A stretch of 64,000 bases of DNA from AWTP1-18 sp036504515 (GCA_036504515.1 DASXVA010000012.1:310001-374000), one strand, 5' to 3'. Shown: positions 16,637 through 25,890, counted from the stretch's first letter. Notes: generated by a model from the sequence alone, not told the origin. Numbers and translations: made by a program.

Positions 16637-19600
16637 ATGTCACCGGCTGTGCTTCCTTCACTGTTTCTTGCCTACGCCCTCAGCGGTTGGTTGTCCATGC
16701 AATTGGCCATCCCCCCGGGCTATGCAAGTCCCATTTTCATTCCTGCCGGCATTGCCCTGGCGGCGATGATGAGTCACGGGAAACGAATCTGGCCGGCAGT
16801 CTTGCTCGGCTCCGTGGCAGTACAAATCGGCATCAATCTGCATAACCATTTCAGCGGCATCCTCTGGCTGAGTGCCATTGTCATTCCCGTCGGGGCAACC
16901 CTACAAGCCCTGGCCGGCACCTGGCTGGCCAAACGCCTGATCGGTCTGCCTTCGCCCCTCGACAGACAGGAAAGCATCGTCCGCTTTCTTTGCATCATTG
17001 CCCCGGTCGGCTGCCTGATCTCGGCAACCCTCGCCATTCCACTCCTGGTTGTTCTTGGTGGCATTCCTGTGGGAGACGCTTTATTCAACTGGTGGAACTG
17101 GTGGGTCGGCGACACCCTCGGCGTCCTGGTGGCAGCTCCGCTGTACATGGTTTTCTTTGGACAACCGGCAGAGGATTGGCGCCCCCGCCGCAAGGCCGTG
17201 GCGATCCCCTTGCTGCTGGCCTGCATCCTCATGGCCATCGCCTCCTTTCAGGTGGAAAACTGGGATGAGGCCCGCATCGAATCTCGCTTCCAGAACGAGG
17301 CAGAGCACCGGGTTACGCTGATCAATACTCGCCTTGATGCCCAGATCGACATGATGGAAGACTTGGGTCGCTGGCTCGACAACACGCCCCAGCCCAATGC
17401 AGAAGCTTTTCGCAACTACGTCCAACCCTGGCTCAATCGTTTTCCTGGCACGCTTAATTTCGGCTGGGCGCCGCTGGTCAGCCATGAACAGCGGGCGAGC
17501 TTTGAACAATCCATCCGCAAACATCTGCATCCTGATTTCCAGATCAAAGATAGAAATTTCGAAGGCAAGCTGTTCCCGGCAGCCCAGGCCAAGCAATATC
17601 TCCCCTTGACCTTTGTTGAACCCACTACGGCCCACAAGGTTCTTGGTCTCAATGCACTGGCCTACCCAGCAAAAGTCGAAACGGTTGATCAGGCCTGGCG
17701 TTCAGGACAAACCGAAGCCAGCGCCCCCATCCCCATCACCCGGGGCGATTCAACCGTTCCCGGAATGGTGGTCATGCGGGCTGTTTATGCAGACCGCCAG
17801 CAAACGGACGATACCGGCCGCCACCCTCTGCGCGGCATGCTCGTCAGTGCCATCCACATTGAAGTCATCATTGCCGACATCCTGAAAAGCAATCCAGGCA
17901 AAGGCCTCGGCCTCTGTTTGGTGGATCGCAATGCCGCCGAGAACTTTCAGCGCCTCTACGGCCCCGACAAGTGCGATCACGACGAATGGATGAACGCCCC
18001 CATTACCCGCAGCTCTCACATCGACTTCGCTGGTCGTGCCCTGGAAATCCGGCAACGGGCCACCAACGAATACATCACGCCCCAACGCAGCTGGGCCGCC
18101 TGGACCACCATTGCCATCGGCCTGGGCCCCGTCGGCCTGCTGGGGGCCTTCCTGCTGGTCACCAGCGGCAGTACCCGCCGCATTAACCAACTGGTGGCAC
18201 AACGCACCACACAATTGGGTATGGCGACCCGTCAGCTTGAAGAACAACAGGCCGCCCTCAATGAAGCCCAGCGCATCGCGCGCCTCGGCAGTTGGGAATG
18301 GAAGCCAGAGGAAAGCCTGATTCGTTGCTCCGCCGAGATGCACCAACTCCTCGACGGTGCCCTGCCAAAATTGATGATGCAGGACTTCGCCGCTCTGTTT
18401 CATGCCAGCGACCGCGATGCCGTAGATGAAGCCATCAAGGCAGCCCTCGCTGCCCCCGAAAGCCGCACCCTGGATGCAAAGCCCAAACACCCAGCCCCTG
18501 GGGTGGAAGTTCTGCACATCCAGATTGAAAGCACCTGGGAAAACAACAAACTGGTCCGCCTGCGGGGCACGCTGCAGGATGTGACGGCTCTGCGCACTGC
18601 CGAAGCTCACGTGCACTACCTGGCCCACTACGACATTCTCACCGGCCTGCCCAACCGCAGCCACTGGTTGAGCCGCGCCCGGACAGCCCTTGCCGCCGCC
18701 CAGCGCCACGAAGAACAGCTCGCGGTTTTGTTCCTCGACCTGGACCGGTTCAAGAACGTCAACGACTCCCTGGGCCATCCCATTGGCGACCGGCTGTTGG
18801 CCACGGTAGCCCAGCGTCTTTCCACCTGTTTGCGTGACGATGACCTGCTGGCCCGCCTGGGCGGCGACGAATTCGTGGTGTTGCTGGAAGAACTCAACCA
18901 CCCCGACGATGCCGGAGCCGTTGCCCGCAAGATGCTCAGCGTGCTATCCATGCCGATCCAGCTCGACGAGCACGAACTGACCCCCACCATCAGCATCGGC
19001 ATCGCCCTCTTCCCCAGTGACGGTAAAGACATGGACAGCCTGTTGCAGCAAGCCGATGTGGCCATGTACAGCGCCAAGGCCCAAGGCCGCAACAACTACC
19101 AGTTCTTTGTGCCGGACATGACGGCCCGGGCTTCGGAAAAGCTCTCCATCGAAGCCGCCCTGCGCCGCGCTCTGGAACGTAACGAGTTTGTCCTCCACTA
19201 CCAGCCTCAGATCGAACCCCACACTGGCCGCGTCAGCGGTGCCGAAGCTCTGATCCGCTGGCAACATCCGGAGCGGGGCCTGCTCGCCCCCGGCAGCTTC
19301 ATCACCGTGGCGGAAGAAACCGGCATGATCGTGCCCATCGGCGAATGGGTGCTGCGAGAAACCTTCAAACAGCAGCAACGCTGGCTCAAGGCGGGTCTGC
19401 CGCCCTTGCGGCTTGCCGCCAATATTTCCGCGCTGCAATTTCTCAAGCCGGACTTTGTCTCCACCGTAGAGAAAGCCTTGAGCATCAGCGGTGCCGATCC
19501 CCGCATGCTGGAACTGGAGCTCACCGAAAGTACCCTGATGGAACCGGACGAAGCCCTCATCCAGCGCCTGAAGGATCTGCGCCACATGGGCTTCACCCTG

Positions 19601-19957
19601 GCCCTCGATGACTTCGGCACGGGCTACTCTTCCCTCAGCTATCTCAAGCGCCTGCCCATTTCCCGTCTCAAGGTGGACCGTTCCTTTGTCCGCGATCTGC
19701 CGGGGGATCCGGAAGACACTGCCATCGCCATCGCCACCCTGTCCCTGGCCCGGGATCTGGGTCTGGATGTGGTGGCCGAGGGCGTTGAAACCCTGGATCA
19801 GATGGAATTCCTGTTGGCACGGAACTGCCTCAACATGCAGGGCTTCTATTTCTCCAAGCCGCTACCGGTCAAGGAGTTCGAGCAGTACCTGCGCCAGCAT
19901 GGCGGCCTTGAAACCTGGATCGGCGGGCACAACCTCGCCCATTTGCCGGACCTGTAA
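16637..19957 (+). CDS. MASE1-CHASE-GGDEF-EAL c-di-GMP synthase/phosphodiesterase
   Basis: 1106 residues. The N-terminal ~195 residues are a multi-spanning MASE1-type sensor (LPSLFLAYALSGW ... NWWVGDTLGVLVAAP), then a CHASE extracytoplasmic sensor (about 215-400), a membrane helix near 490, a coiled and PAS-like stretch, GGDEF (motif near residue 742) and EAL (motif near 868). GGDEF and EALIRW are intact and the I-site RDDD sits five residues before GGDEF, so both activities and product inhibition are possible. The protein would couple an external or membrane signal to c-di-GMP. It is monocistronic, with a terminator downstream. Confidence 0.94.
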   Translation: MSPAVLPSLFLAYALSGWLSMQLAIPPGYASPIFIPAGIALAAMMSHGKRIWPAVLLGSVAVQIGINLHNHFSGILWLSAIVIPVGATLQALAGTWLAKRLIGLPSPLDRQESIVRFLCIIAPVGCLISATLAIPLLVVLGGIPVGDALFNWWNWWVGDTLGVLVAAPLYMVFFGQPAEDWRPRRKAVAIPLLLACILMAIASFQVENWDEARIESRFQNEAEHRVTLINTRLDAQIDMMEDLGRWLDNTPQPNAEAFRNYVQPWLNRFPGTLNFGWAPLVSHEQRASFEQSIRKHLHPDFQIKDRNFEGKLFPAAQAKQYLPLTFVEPTTAHKVLGLNALAYPAKVETVDQAWRSGQTEASAPIPITRGDSTVPGMVVMRAVYADRQQTDDTGRHPLRGMLVSAIHIEVIIADILKSNPGKGLGLCLVDRNAAENFQRLYGPDKCDHDEWMNAPITRSSHIDFAGRALEIRQRATNEYITPQRSWAAWTTIAIGLGPVGLLGAFLLVTSGSTRRINQLVAQRTTQLGMATRQLEEQQAALNEAQRIARLGSWEWKPEESLIRCSAEMHQLLDGALPKLMMQDFAALFHASDRDAVDEAIKAALAAPESRTLDAKPKHPAPGVEVLHIQIESTWENNKLVRLRGTLQDVTALRTAEAHVHYLAHYDILTGLPNRSHWLSRARTALAAAQRHEEQLAVLFLDLDRFKNVNDSLGHPIGDRLLATVAQRLSTCLRDDDLLARLGGDEFVVLLEELNHPDDAGAVARKMLSVLSMPIQLDEHELTPTISIGIALFPSDGKDMDSLLQQADVAMYSAKAQGRNNYQFFVPDMTARASEKLSIEAALRRALERNEFVLHYQPQIEPHTGRVSGAEALIRWQHPERGLLAPGSFITVAEETGMIVPIGEWVLRETFKQQQRWLKAGLPPLRLAANISALQFLKPDFVSTVEKALSISGADPRMLELELTESTLMEPDEALIQRLKDLRHMGFTLALDDFGTGYSSLSYLKRLPISRLKVDRSFVRDLPGDPEDTAIAIATLSLARDLGLDVVAEGVETLDQMEFLLARNCLNMQGFYFSKPLPVKEFEQYLRQHGGLETWIGGHNLAHLPDL

Positions 19958-20025
19958 ACCAAGCTCCTCGTCCCGCCTTCAGGGGAAAACTCTGGGCCGA
20001 AAAAGGACAACCCGCAGCAAACACC

Positions 20026-20049
20026 CGCCGGCAAACGCCGGCGTTTTTT
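20026..20049 (+). terminator. Rho-independent terminator after the GGDEF-EAL gene
   Basis: Seven-base-pair stem CGCCGGC/GCCGGCG with an AAAC loop, followed by six T residues, 69 bases after the stop codon. Confidence 0.9.
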
Positions 20050-20108
20050 CGAGACAGCCGCCACCGCCGCCGCTATCATCCAGAAAAAACACAAGACGCT
20101 TTTACCCC

Positions 20109-21047
20109 ATGGAAATCCTCATCGACATCGTGCTTCGCGCCGGCCGTTCCGCCGTGGAGCTTTCCCTCTTTGTGCTGCTGCCCATCATGGTGGTCATGCT
20201 GTCCCTGATGCGCCTGCTGGAAGCCCGGGGCATCCTCGACTGGCTGGTGGCAAAGCTGGCACCGGTACTGCACCCCATCGGCCTCACCGGTCTGGGCGTG
20301 TTCGCCGCCCTGCAGATCAACTTCGTCAGCTTTGCCGCCCCCGTGGCGACCCTGACCATGATGGAACAACGCGGCACTTCCAACCGCCATCTCGCAGCAA
20401 CCCTGGCCATGGTGATGGCCATGTCCCAAGCCAATGCCCTGTTCCCCATGGGGGCCATGGGGCTGCATGTGGGTCGGGTATTGTTGTTCTCCCTGATCGG
20501 CGGCCTGGCGGCGGCTGCCATCACCTACTACCTGCTGGGTCGCCACCTGTCCACGGAAGAACACATCAAGGACGAAACCCTCCATCACCCGGTGGCTGAA
20601 ACCCCCAAGGGCGTACTGGATGTCATCAACCGGGCCGGAGCCGAAGCCTTCAAGATTGCGGTGGGGTCCATTCCCATGCTGGTGCTGTCCCTCGTGGCCG
20701 TCACTACGCTGCGCAACGCCGGCGCCATCGATCTGCTGACCCAATGGCTGACGCCGTTGCTGTCGCTGCTCTCCATTGATCCCGCCCTGGTGTTACCCGC
20801 CTTCACCAAATATCTGGCCGGGGGCACCGCCATGATGGGGGTCGTTGGCGAAATGCTGAAGGACCATCACTTCACCGTGGCAGCCCTGAATGCCAATGCC
20901 GGCTTTCTCGTCAATCCCCTGGATGTGCCCGGTATTGCAGTGTTGATTTCTGCCGGTAGCCGGGTTGCTGGCGTCTGGCGCCCCGCTGCCCTCGGTGCCG
21001 GTGTCGGCATCGCCGTGCGCGCGCTCTGCCACGGCCTGCTGGGCTAG
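20109..21047 (+). CDS. Nucleoside-recognition (Gate) domain membrane protein
   Basis: 312 residues with about eight hydrophobic segments and two repeated Gate-type halves (LSLFVLLPIMVVMLSLMRLLEARGIL near the start and VGSIPMLVLSLVAVTTLRNAGAIDLL in the middle), as in the spore maturation/nucleoside-recognition family (PF07670). Related proteins are inner-membrane transporters of nucleosides or of unknown ligands; the substrate here cannot be read. It begins 60 bases after the terminator of the c-di-GMP gene and so has its own promoter. The next gene is convergent. Confidence 0.78.
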   Translation: MEILIDIVLRAGRSAVELSLFVLLPIMVVMLSLMRLLEARGILDWLVAKLAPVLHPIGLTGLGVFAALQINFVSFAAPVATLTMMEQRGTSNRHLAATLAMVMAMSQANALFPMGAMGLHVGRVLLFSLIGGLAAAAITYYLLGRHLSTEEHIKDETLHHPVAETPKGVLDVINRAGAEAFKIAVGSIPMLVLSLVAVTTLRNAGAIDLLTQWLTPLLSLLSIDPALVLPAFTKYLAGGTAMMGVVGEMLKDHHFTVAALNANAGFLVNPLDVPGIAVLISAGSRVAGVWRPAALGAGVGIAVRALCHGLLG

Positions 21048-21062
21048 GGCTTTACCGCAGCC

Positions 21063-21728
21063 TTACTTGTGCCAGAGGTAATGGCGGTCGTCGAAACTAC
21101 CAACCCAGTGGGGGACGTAGAGCACCATCAGCGTCATCGCAGCACCATTGAGCCAGGCCTCGGCAAAGCCCAGTAGCAGGTAGTAGGGCAAATAGTCGTC
21201 CAGCAATTTTGCCAGGGGATAAATATCCGCCCCCCAGAACAGCAGCGTGGACAAAACACCCGTCGCCAACACCGTAATCGCCGCGCCGAAGAAGGTGGCG
21301 ACAAAGATATAAACGAAGAAATTGGCGGGTAGATATTTCTCCACCGCCCGGCGCACGGCATCGGTCACCAGCACAGGAAACACGATGCTGACCAATCCGG
21401 TCAGGCCGATATGCTCCCAGCCGCCGCCAGTGTTGATCGACACTCCAAGCAGCACCAGAGTCAGGCCGATCAAAGCCAGACTACGGCCGAACATCAGGGT
21501 CAAGGCGGTAGCACCCAGCAGATGCAAATTGAGACCCGGCTGCACGCCGGCTTTCATGCTCCACACCAGACAGAGCGTCACCACGCTGCCAAGCCAGACA
21601 TTCAACTGATCCGGGTCCTGCAAACGCTTCCAGGGCGCCTGCCAGCCGGCGACAACCAGGGCCGCGAAGAAAAGCCCGCTACCCAGCAGGGTCAAGACAA
21701 AGGAGAAAAGATGATCGGGAAAGTTCAT
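21063..21728 (-). CDS. CbiM-like energy-coupling factor transporter S/permease component
   Basis: 221 residues, six or seven hydrophobic helices, with LNLHLLGATALTLMFG and WEHIGLTGLVSIVFPVL, matching the CbiM-like group (PF01891) of proteins annotated as energy-coupling factor permeases in betaproteobacteria. CbiM proteins take up cobalt or nickel as part of a Cbi/Nik ECF transporter. The usual CbiN, CbiQ and CbiO partners are not adjacent, and the N-terminal Met-His metal-site motif of true CbiM (MHI) is not present, so the substrate is uncertain. It is divergent from the metallo-hydrolase gene, 86 bp away. Confidence 0.72.
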   Translation of the reverse strand: MNFPDHLFSFVLTLLGSGLFFAALVVAGWQAPWKRLQDPDQLNVWLGSVVTLCLVWSMKAGVQPGLNLHLLGATALTLMFGRSLALIGLTLVLLGVSINTGGGWEHIGLTGLVSIVFPVLVTDAVRRAVEKYLPANFFVYIFVATFFGAAITVLATGVLSTLLFWGADIYPLAKLLDDYLPYYLLLGFAEAWLNGAAMTLMVLYVPHWVGSFDDRHYLWHK

Positions 21729-21814
21729 GGCTAAAATGATTCCCCCGAATGGGAAATAATCGTCTGCTTATTTTGCTCCCGATTCCCCCAATAAAACTGA
21801 CAAGGCTGCCCCTG

Positions 21815-22765
21815 ATGAACGCCATTCTCACTTCCTACGGCAACGGCATTCACGCCATTGACGCTGACTACTACGCTCCCGTTCTCGCCGCCATCCACCT
21901 GATTGAAGAAGAGGGCCGCGTGGCCCTGGTGGATACCGCTCACAACGCCGCCGTGCCGCGGGTACTGGAGCAGATGGAGAAGCTGGGCCTCAAGGCTGAA
22001 AACGTGGATTACGTCATCCTCACCCACGTACATTTGGACCATGCTGGCGCGGCCGGCAGCTTCATGCAGAAATTCCCCAACGCCAAGCTGGTGGTCCATC
22101 CCCGCGGCGCCCGGCACATGGTCGATCCTTCCAAGCTGGAAGCCGCAGTCCATGAGGTCTATGGCAAGGAAGAAGCCGTACGCATGTACGGCAAGCTGGT
22201 ACCGACCCCAGCGGAGCGGGTGATTGAAGCCCACCATGGACTCACGCTCAAGCTGGCCGGGCGGGAGTTGAGCTTTTACGATACGCCGGGCCATGCCAAG
22301 CACCACGTTGCCATCCGCGACAGCAAAACCGGCCACGTCTTCACCGGCGACACCTTCGGCCTGTCCTACCGCCATCTCGATAATCAGGGCAAGCAATTCA
22401 TCATCCCCACCAGCTCGCCGTCCCAGTTCGATGCCGAAGCCCTGCACAACACGGTATCCATGATCGCCGACCTGAAGCCGGAAGCCCTCTACCTGACCCA
22501 CTACTCCCAGGTGACCGACGTCCCCAAACAGGCCGCTGACATGCACAGGCTGACCGATGCCTATGTCGCCATTGCCCGCAAGGAACGCCATAGTGGCGAA
22601 GCACGCCACGCCAACATCAAGCGCGGATTACAGGATTTGTACTTGCAGGAAGCCGCCGAGCATGGCTGGGCATTGCAAGGGGAAGAACTATTGAAGCTGC
22701 TTGAACTAGATGCCGAACTCAACGCCCAAGGCTTGGCAATCTGGGTAGACAGTCAAGCAGACTGA
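21815..22765 (+). CDS. Metallo-beta-lactamase-fold hydrolase
   Basis: 316 residues. The Zn motif THVHLDHAG (HxHxDH) is intact, followed by DTPGHAKHHV and FTGDTFG, which supply further metal ligands. The C-terminal ~100 residues are a helical extension with a possible substrate-related role. The fold covers glyoxalase II, lactonase and sulfur dioxygenase; the motif order does not single out one of these. The ATG at 21815 matches the family N-terminus (an upstream in-frame ATG at 21749 adds an unrelated stretch). Downstream, a 555-bp leader with a riboswitch belongs to the next gene. Confidence 0.82.
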   Translation: MNAILTSYGNGIHAIDADYYAPVLAAIHLIEEEGRVALVDTAHNAAVPRVLEQMEKLGLKAENVDYVILTHVHLDHAGAAGSFMQKFPNAKLVVHPRGARHMVDPSKLEAAVHEVYGKEEAVRMYGKLVPTPAERVIEAHHGLTLKLAGRELSFYDTPGHAKHHVAIRDSKTGHVFTGDTFGLSYRHLDNQGKQFIIPTSSPSQFDAEALHNTVSMIADLKPEALYLTHYSQVTDVPKQAADMHRLTDAYVAIARKERHSGEARHANIKRGLQDLYLQEAAEHGWALQGEELLKLLELDAELNAQGLAIWVDSQAD

Positions 22766-22845
22766 TATATCTAAAGTAATATAAAATTGACTAGAATCAA
22801 TTCAGAAACGGATTGATTCGTCGATAATTCGCACCGTCATTGAAA

Positions 22846-22932
22846 AAGGCAAACCCGACCGAAAGGCGGGGGCGCAAAGTTACCTGTCTAAATGGCCGAT
22901 CTCCGGATCAGCCACATGATCGAGGGATTGCC
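22846..22932 (+). ncRNA. Cyclic di-GMP-I riboswitch (GEMM-I)
   Basis: Conserved GEMM parts occur in order: GGCAAACC at 22848, a P2 hairpin closed by a GAAA tetraloop (CCGAAAGG), the GCGCAAAG joint at 22872, CTGTCTA, a second hairpin bounded by TGGC/GCCA, and GGGATTGCC closing P1 against GGCAA. The class binds c-di-GMP. It lies ~390 bp upstream of a chemoreceptor gene, a target class known for GEMM. The 3' arm also contains a GAGGG six bases before an ATG (see 22933). Confidence 0.86.
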
Positions 22933-23052
22933 ATGAATCGAGTCAGCACCAGCAACTTTATCGCCCGGACTCGGCCCATCGTCTATCTCCCTTTGATCGG
23001 GAGATTCGCATGTCAGCCACCTTGTACCGGGACGCAAACAGGCCACCACTAG
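22933..23052 (+). CDS. Possible 39-residue leader peptide beginning at the end of the riboswitch
   Basis: A short reading frame starts directly after the P1 3' arm: ATG at 22933 follows GAGGG at 22922-22926 with six-base spacing, so its ribosome site lies inside the aptamer. It encodes MNRVSTSNFIARTRP and so on, 39 residues, with no recognisable domain. It could be the first target of translational switching, or it could be chance. Between it and the chemoreceptor, 22985-23005 forms a hairpin (ATCTCCC/GGGAGAT) inside this frame. Confidence 0.3.
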   Translation: MNRVSTSNFIARTRPIVYLPLIGRFACQPPCTGTQTGHH

Positions 23053-23319
23053 GCCGCCCCCCCACGTCCAACCGATATCTGCATCCCGAAGTCCTTCGGG
23101 GCAGCAGTCATTGCGTCCGCCAGCGGCCCTTGCATGCCCTGACGCAAAGCGGTTGTCACGCAGTTATTAACGCTGGCCACAGCTCGACCATCACCAAAGC
23201 AGTCCCTCCCTCAGGCAGTCAGGACCTACGCAATCAGCAGGAAGGCTTCCGCCCTTTCATTGCCTTGCCACGCCCGCAGTGCTGAGCCGTTCCCTCTTCT
23301 TTTCTGTTCAAGAATCATC
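23053..23319 (+). other. Rest of the chemoreceptor leader
   Basis: Non-coding stretch between the riboswitch/leader peptide and the chemoreceptor start. A stable hairpin CCCGAAG/CTTCGGG lies at 23087-23103 with no T-run. Two further GACGCAAA motifs occur here (at 23031 and 23139), but without the GEMM P2 tetraloop or P1 closing helix. No complete second aptamer can be drawn. Confidence 0.5.
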
Positions 23320-24540
23320 ATGACTTTGCGCCAACGCATCATTGCCGTTCTCGGCATTCTCATCGTCGCCACCATCATCGCCAACGGCTTCGGCTTTCTG
23401 ATGTATTCCTCCCTGGCCACAGCCGCCGGCCAAGCCGACCCTCGCCTGCTGGAAGTCGCCAACGAACACAAGTGGTGGATGATCCTGGTCACCGGCATTT
23501 CCTCCGTCGTCGGCTTGGCGGGGTTCATTGTCTTGGTGCGCATCCTCATGTCCCTGCTTGGGGGCGAACCCCAGTACGCGGCCGACGTGGTCAAGCGCAT
23601 CTCCAGTGGCGACCTAGCCTTTTCCATCGCCGTCGATGAAAAGGACGACCACAGCCTGCTGGCGGCTATTGCCGGCATGCAGCGCAGTCTGCGCGACCTT
23701 GTCCGCCAAGTGCGCAGCGCTGCCGACCAGATCGACGGCGCCCTCAGCCACACCATCGCCACCGCAGAAGAAATCCGCCAGGTCAGCGCAACCCAGGTAG
23801 CGGCTGCAGCCAATGCCACCACGGTGGTTCAGGAAGGCAGCGAAGGTATCCGTACCGTTGCCGACAATGCCCAGGCCGTCGGTGACATGGCAAGCGCCGC
23901 CCTGGAAGGCAGCCAGCGCGGCAACCAGAGCATGGCCAGCATGGTGGCCGAACTGAAGCACGTAGAAGAGTCGGTGCGGGCCATTGCCGTCACCGCGCGA
24001 ACCTTCATCGACAGCTCAGCCCAGATCACCACCATGACCAAGGAAGTGCGGGACATCGCCGACCAGACCAACCTGTTGGCCCTCAATGCCGCCATTGAGG
24101 CCGCCCGGGCAGGAGAACAGGGACGCGGATTTGCCGTCGTCGCCGATGAAGTACGCAAGCTGGCGGAGAAGTCCGCCACTACTGCAAGAGAGATCGATTC
24201 CGTCACCGTGACCTTGCGCACGACCTCGGGAGAAGTCGAAGACTCCCTGCGCCGAGGGCTGGATTCTTTGGTGGAATCCGAAGAGCACATCACTCAGGTT
24301 GCCAACGCGCTGGGCGAAGCCTGCAGCGCGGCAACCCGCACCAGCGAAGGCATGGCGGGGATTGCGGGCACCGTAAGTCAGCAAGTGGCCATCGGCGAAA
24401 ACGTGGCCCGACAATTTATTTCCATCACCCAGATGGCCGAAGCCAACAATAGCCGGCTCGCCGGTCTTGCCGATGAGGCCCAAAGCTTGCGCCTGCTGTC
24501 CAAACAACTCACCGAGTTCACCGGACGCTTTCATATCTGA
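23320..24540 (+). CDS. Methyl-accepting chemotaxis protein with minimal periplasmic loop
   Basis: 406 residues. Two membrane helices (about 7-27 and 54-75) enclose a loop of only ~26 residues, then a HAMP-like linker (VVKRISSGDL) and a full signalling domain with the tip LLALNAAIEAARAGEQGRGFAVVADEVRKLAE. The small loop means no classical ligand-binding domain, so sensing may be within the membrane or via the HAMP region. No CheR-binding pentapeptide ends the protein. The ATG at 23320 was chosen over a start at 23260. Placement behind a c-di-GMP riboswitch links its expression to c-di-GMP. Confidence 0.92.
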   Translation: MTLRQRIIAVLGILIVATIIANGFGFLMYSSLATAAGQADPRLLEVANEHKWWMILVTGISSVVGLAGFIVLVRILMSLLGGEPQYAADVVKRISSGDLAFSIAVDEKDDHSLLAAIAGMQRSLRDLVRQVRSAADQIDGALSHTIATAEEIRQVSATQVAAAANATTVVQEGSEGIRTVADNAQAVGDMASAALEGSQRGNQSMASMVAELKHVEESVRAIAVTARTFIDSSAQITTMTKEVRDIADQTNLLALNAAIEAARAGEQGRGFAVVADEVRKLAEKSATTAREIDSVTVTLRTTSGEVEDSLRRGLDSLVESEEHITQVANALGEACSAATRTSEGMAGIAGTVSQQVAIGENVARQFISITQMAEANNSRLAGLADEAQSLRLLSKQLTEFTGRFHI

Positions 24541-24561
24541 TCGTCACAATCGCCCCCGAAT

Positions 24562-24602
24562 AAAAGACAAACGCCTTGCGGAAAGAAAACCAGCAAGGCG
24601 TT
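24562..24602 (-). terminator. Terminator of the leftward PaiB-like gene
   Basis: Ten-base-pair stem AACGCCTTGC/GCAAGGCGTT (24570-24602) with a 14-base loop. On the minus strand a T-rich tail follows, which fits termination of the PaiB-like gene. The convergent chemoreceptor gene may also use it weakly. Confidence 0.75.
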
Positions 24603-24631
24603 GCAGTACTCATAAAGGTCGGTAGCAAACC

Positions 24632-25258
24632 TCAGGTCATGATGCCAATGCGCGTCATCCATTCGGCCAGAGATTGCTGATTGGTATCCCCAGCGGCCAT
24701 GGCCGCCTGGACCCGTTGCCGATCAGCCGCTGACCTGTTCTGGCTCAGCTTGAACTTGCCCTCCAGCTTATCCACCGTCAGACGAAAACCGACAATACCC
24801 TTCCGCATGAGCTGCTGGTAGCCCTCGTCAAAGCCGCGCCAAGTCGCAGCGTAGTCCGGTTCGTGGCAGGCGATCAGGCCCTTGAGCAGGCGGTCTTTTT
24901 CTTCCGGCTCTTCCACCAGAGAAAAACTACCAGTGGCATGGACGGCGGTGTAATTCCAGGTGGGCACCGCCGGTTCTCCTTCGTAAAGACGGGGAGAAAC
25001 ATAAGAATGGGGGCCGCGGAACACCAACAAGGCACGTCCCTGGGTTTGCAACCAGTGCCCCTGAGGATTGGCCAAAGCCAGGTGACCTTCGATGATGCAG
25101 GCAGCACCTTCTTGCCGAACCACTACGGGCAGATGAGTGACGAAAGGAAAACCGTCCTCATCCAGCCCGATCAATTCCACAAAACTGTAGGCCTGCATGA
25201 ATGCCAGCAGCAAGGCTTGATCCTCTACAGAAAAATGCTTGGGCAGATATACGCTCAT
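24632..25258 (-). CDS. PaiB-family FMN-binding split-barrel protein
   Basis: 208 residues. N-terminal MYLPKHF-type start (here MSVYLPKHFSVED), then THLPVVV, GRALLVFRGPHSYVSP and VPTWNYTAVHATG, the typical motifs of the FMN-binding negative transcriptional regulator family. B. subtilis PaiB represses sporulation and protease genes; in Gram-negatives the function is untested and may be flavin-dependent oxidoreduction. It sits just downstream of the lipid transport operon, 12 bp after the lipoprotein gene start codon region in the upstream direction, but is transcribed in the same direction with its own terminator after it. Confidence 0.85.
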   Translation of the reverse strand: MSVYLPKHFSVEDQALLLAFMQAYSFVELIGLDEDGFPFVTHLPVVVRQEGAACIIEGHLALANPQGHWLQTQGRALLVFRGPHSYVSPRLYEGEPAVPTWNYTAVHATGSFSLVEEPEEKDRLLKGLIACHEPDYAATWRGFDEGYQQLMRKGIVGFRLTVDKLEGKFKLSQNRSAADRQRVQAAMAAGDTNQQSLAEWMTRIGIMT

Positions 25259-25270
25259 GGTTGCTTATGC

Positions 25271-25867
25271 TCAGGCCCGGCACCGGGCAGCAAGATCCTT
25301 TTGCTCCCGGGCTACCGACCTCAACCAGGCATCAAGCCCCGTCGCCAATTGTTTTTCCTGCAACACAAAGGCAGCCACACCCTGGCGAGCATCACTGCCA
25401 GCAGCCTGCTCCAAGTTGAAGCTACGACGCTCGATCAGACTGTCGCTACGACCACTGCGTAAGGCCACTTGCAGGGCCAGTTGAATGCGGCTCTGACCAG
25501 CACCATCGAACACCTGTACCCATTCGTCCAGATCCACGCGCAGCGCGCAACCCACACCACCAGCGGCGCCCAATTGGCGACGCAGGGCGACGGCGAGCAA
25601 TTCCGTTGGCGTGGCGGCCCAGCGGCTTTCGGTAAAGTTTTGGCGCCGCGAAGGTTCCGTTGCCAGACGATATTGCATGGCCCGGCTATCCAGCCAGGAC
25701 GGTGCATGAACGTCGATGCTGGCGACGATATTGGGATTGCCGGCTAAAGGTTCGACACTGCCCAGATCGTAAATCGCCAGATTGGGACGCGGTGCCGGCC
25801 CAGAACCGCAGGCGGAAAGCAGCAAGCCGCTGATCGCCATCATTGCCAGCAAGACACTACGCTTCAT
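25271..25867 (-). CDS. ABC-type transport auxiliary lipoprotein (PqiC/LetC-like)
   Basis: About 198 residues with a lipoprotein signal: MKRSVLLAMMAISGLLLSAC, so Cys20 would be lipidated. The mature part matches the ABC-type transport auxiliary lipoprotein family (PF03886), found with MCE-domain transporters and sitting in the outer membrane facing the periplasm. It follows the MlaD-like gene; the GGAGG nine bases before the ATG at 25867 favours this start over an upstream ATG at 25894 that overlaps the MlaD stop. In Mla systems the periplasmic shuttle is MlaC; this cluster has this lipoprotein instead, as in Pqi-type systems. Confidence 0.85.
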   Translation of the reverse strand: MKRSVLLAMMAISGLLLSACGSGPAPRPNLAIYDLGSVEPLAGNPNIVASIDVHAPSWLDSRAMQYRLATEPSRRQNFTESRWAATPTELLAVALRRQLGAAGGVGCALRVDLDEWVQVFDGAGQSRIQLALQVALRSGRSDSLIERRSFNLEQAAGSDARQGVAAFVLQEKQLATGLDAWLRSVAREQKDLAARCRA

Positions 25868-25890
25868 TCTGTTTGTCCTCCGACCATTCA

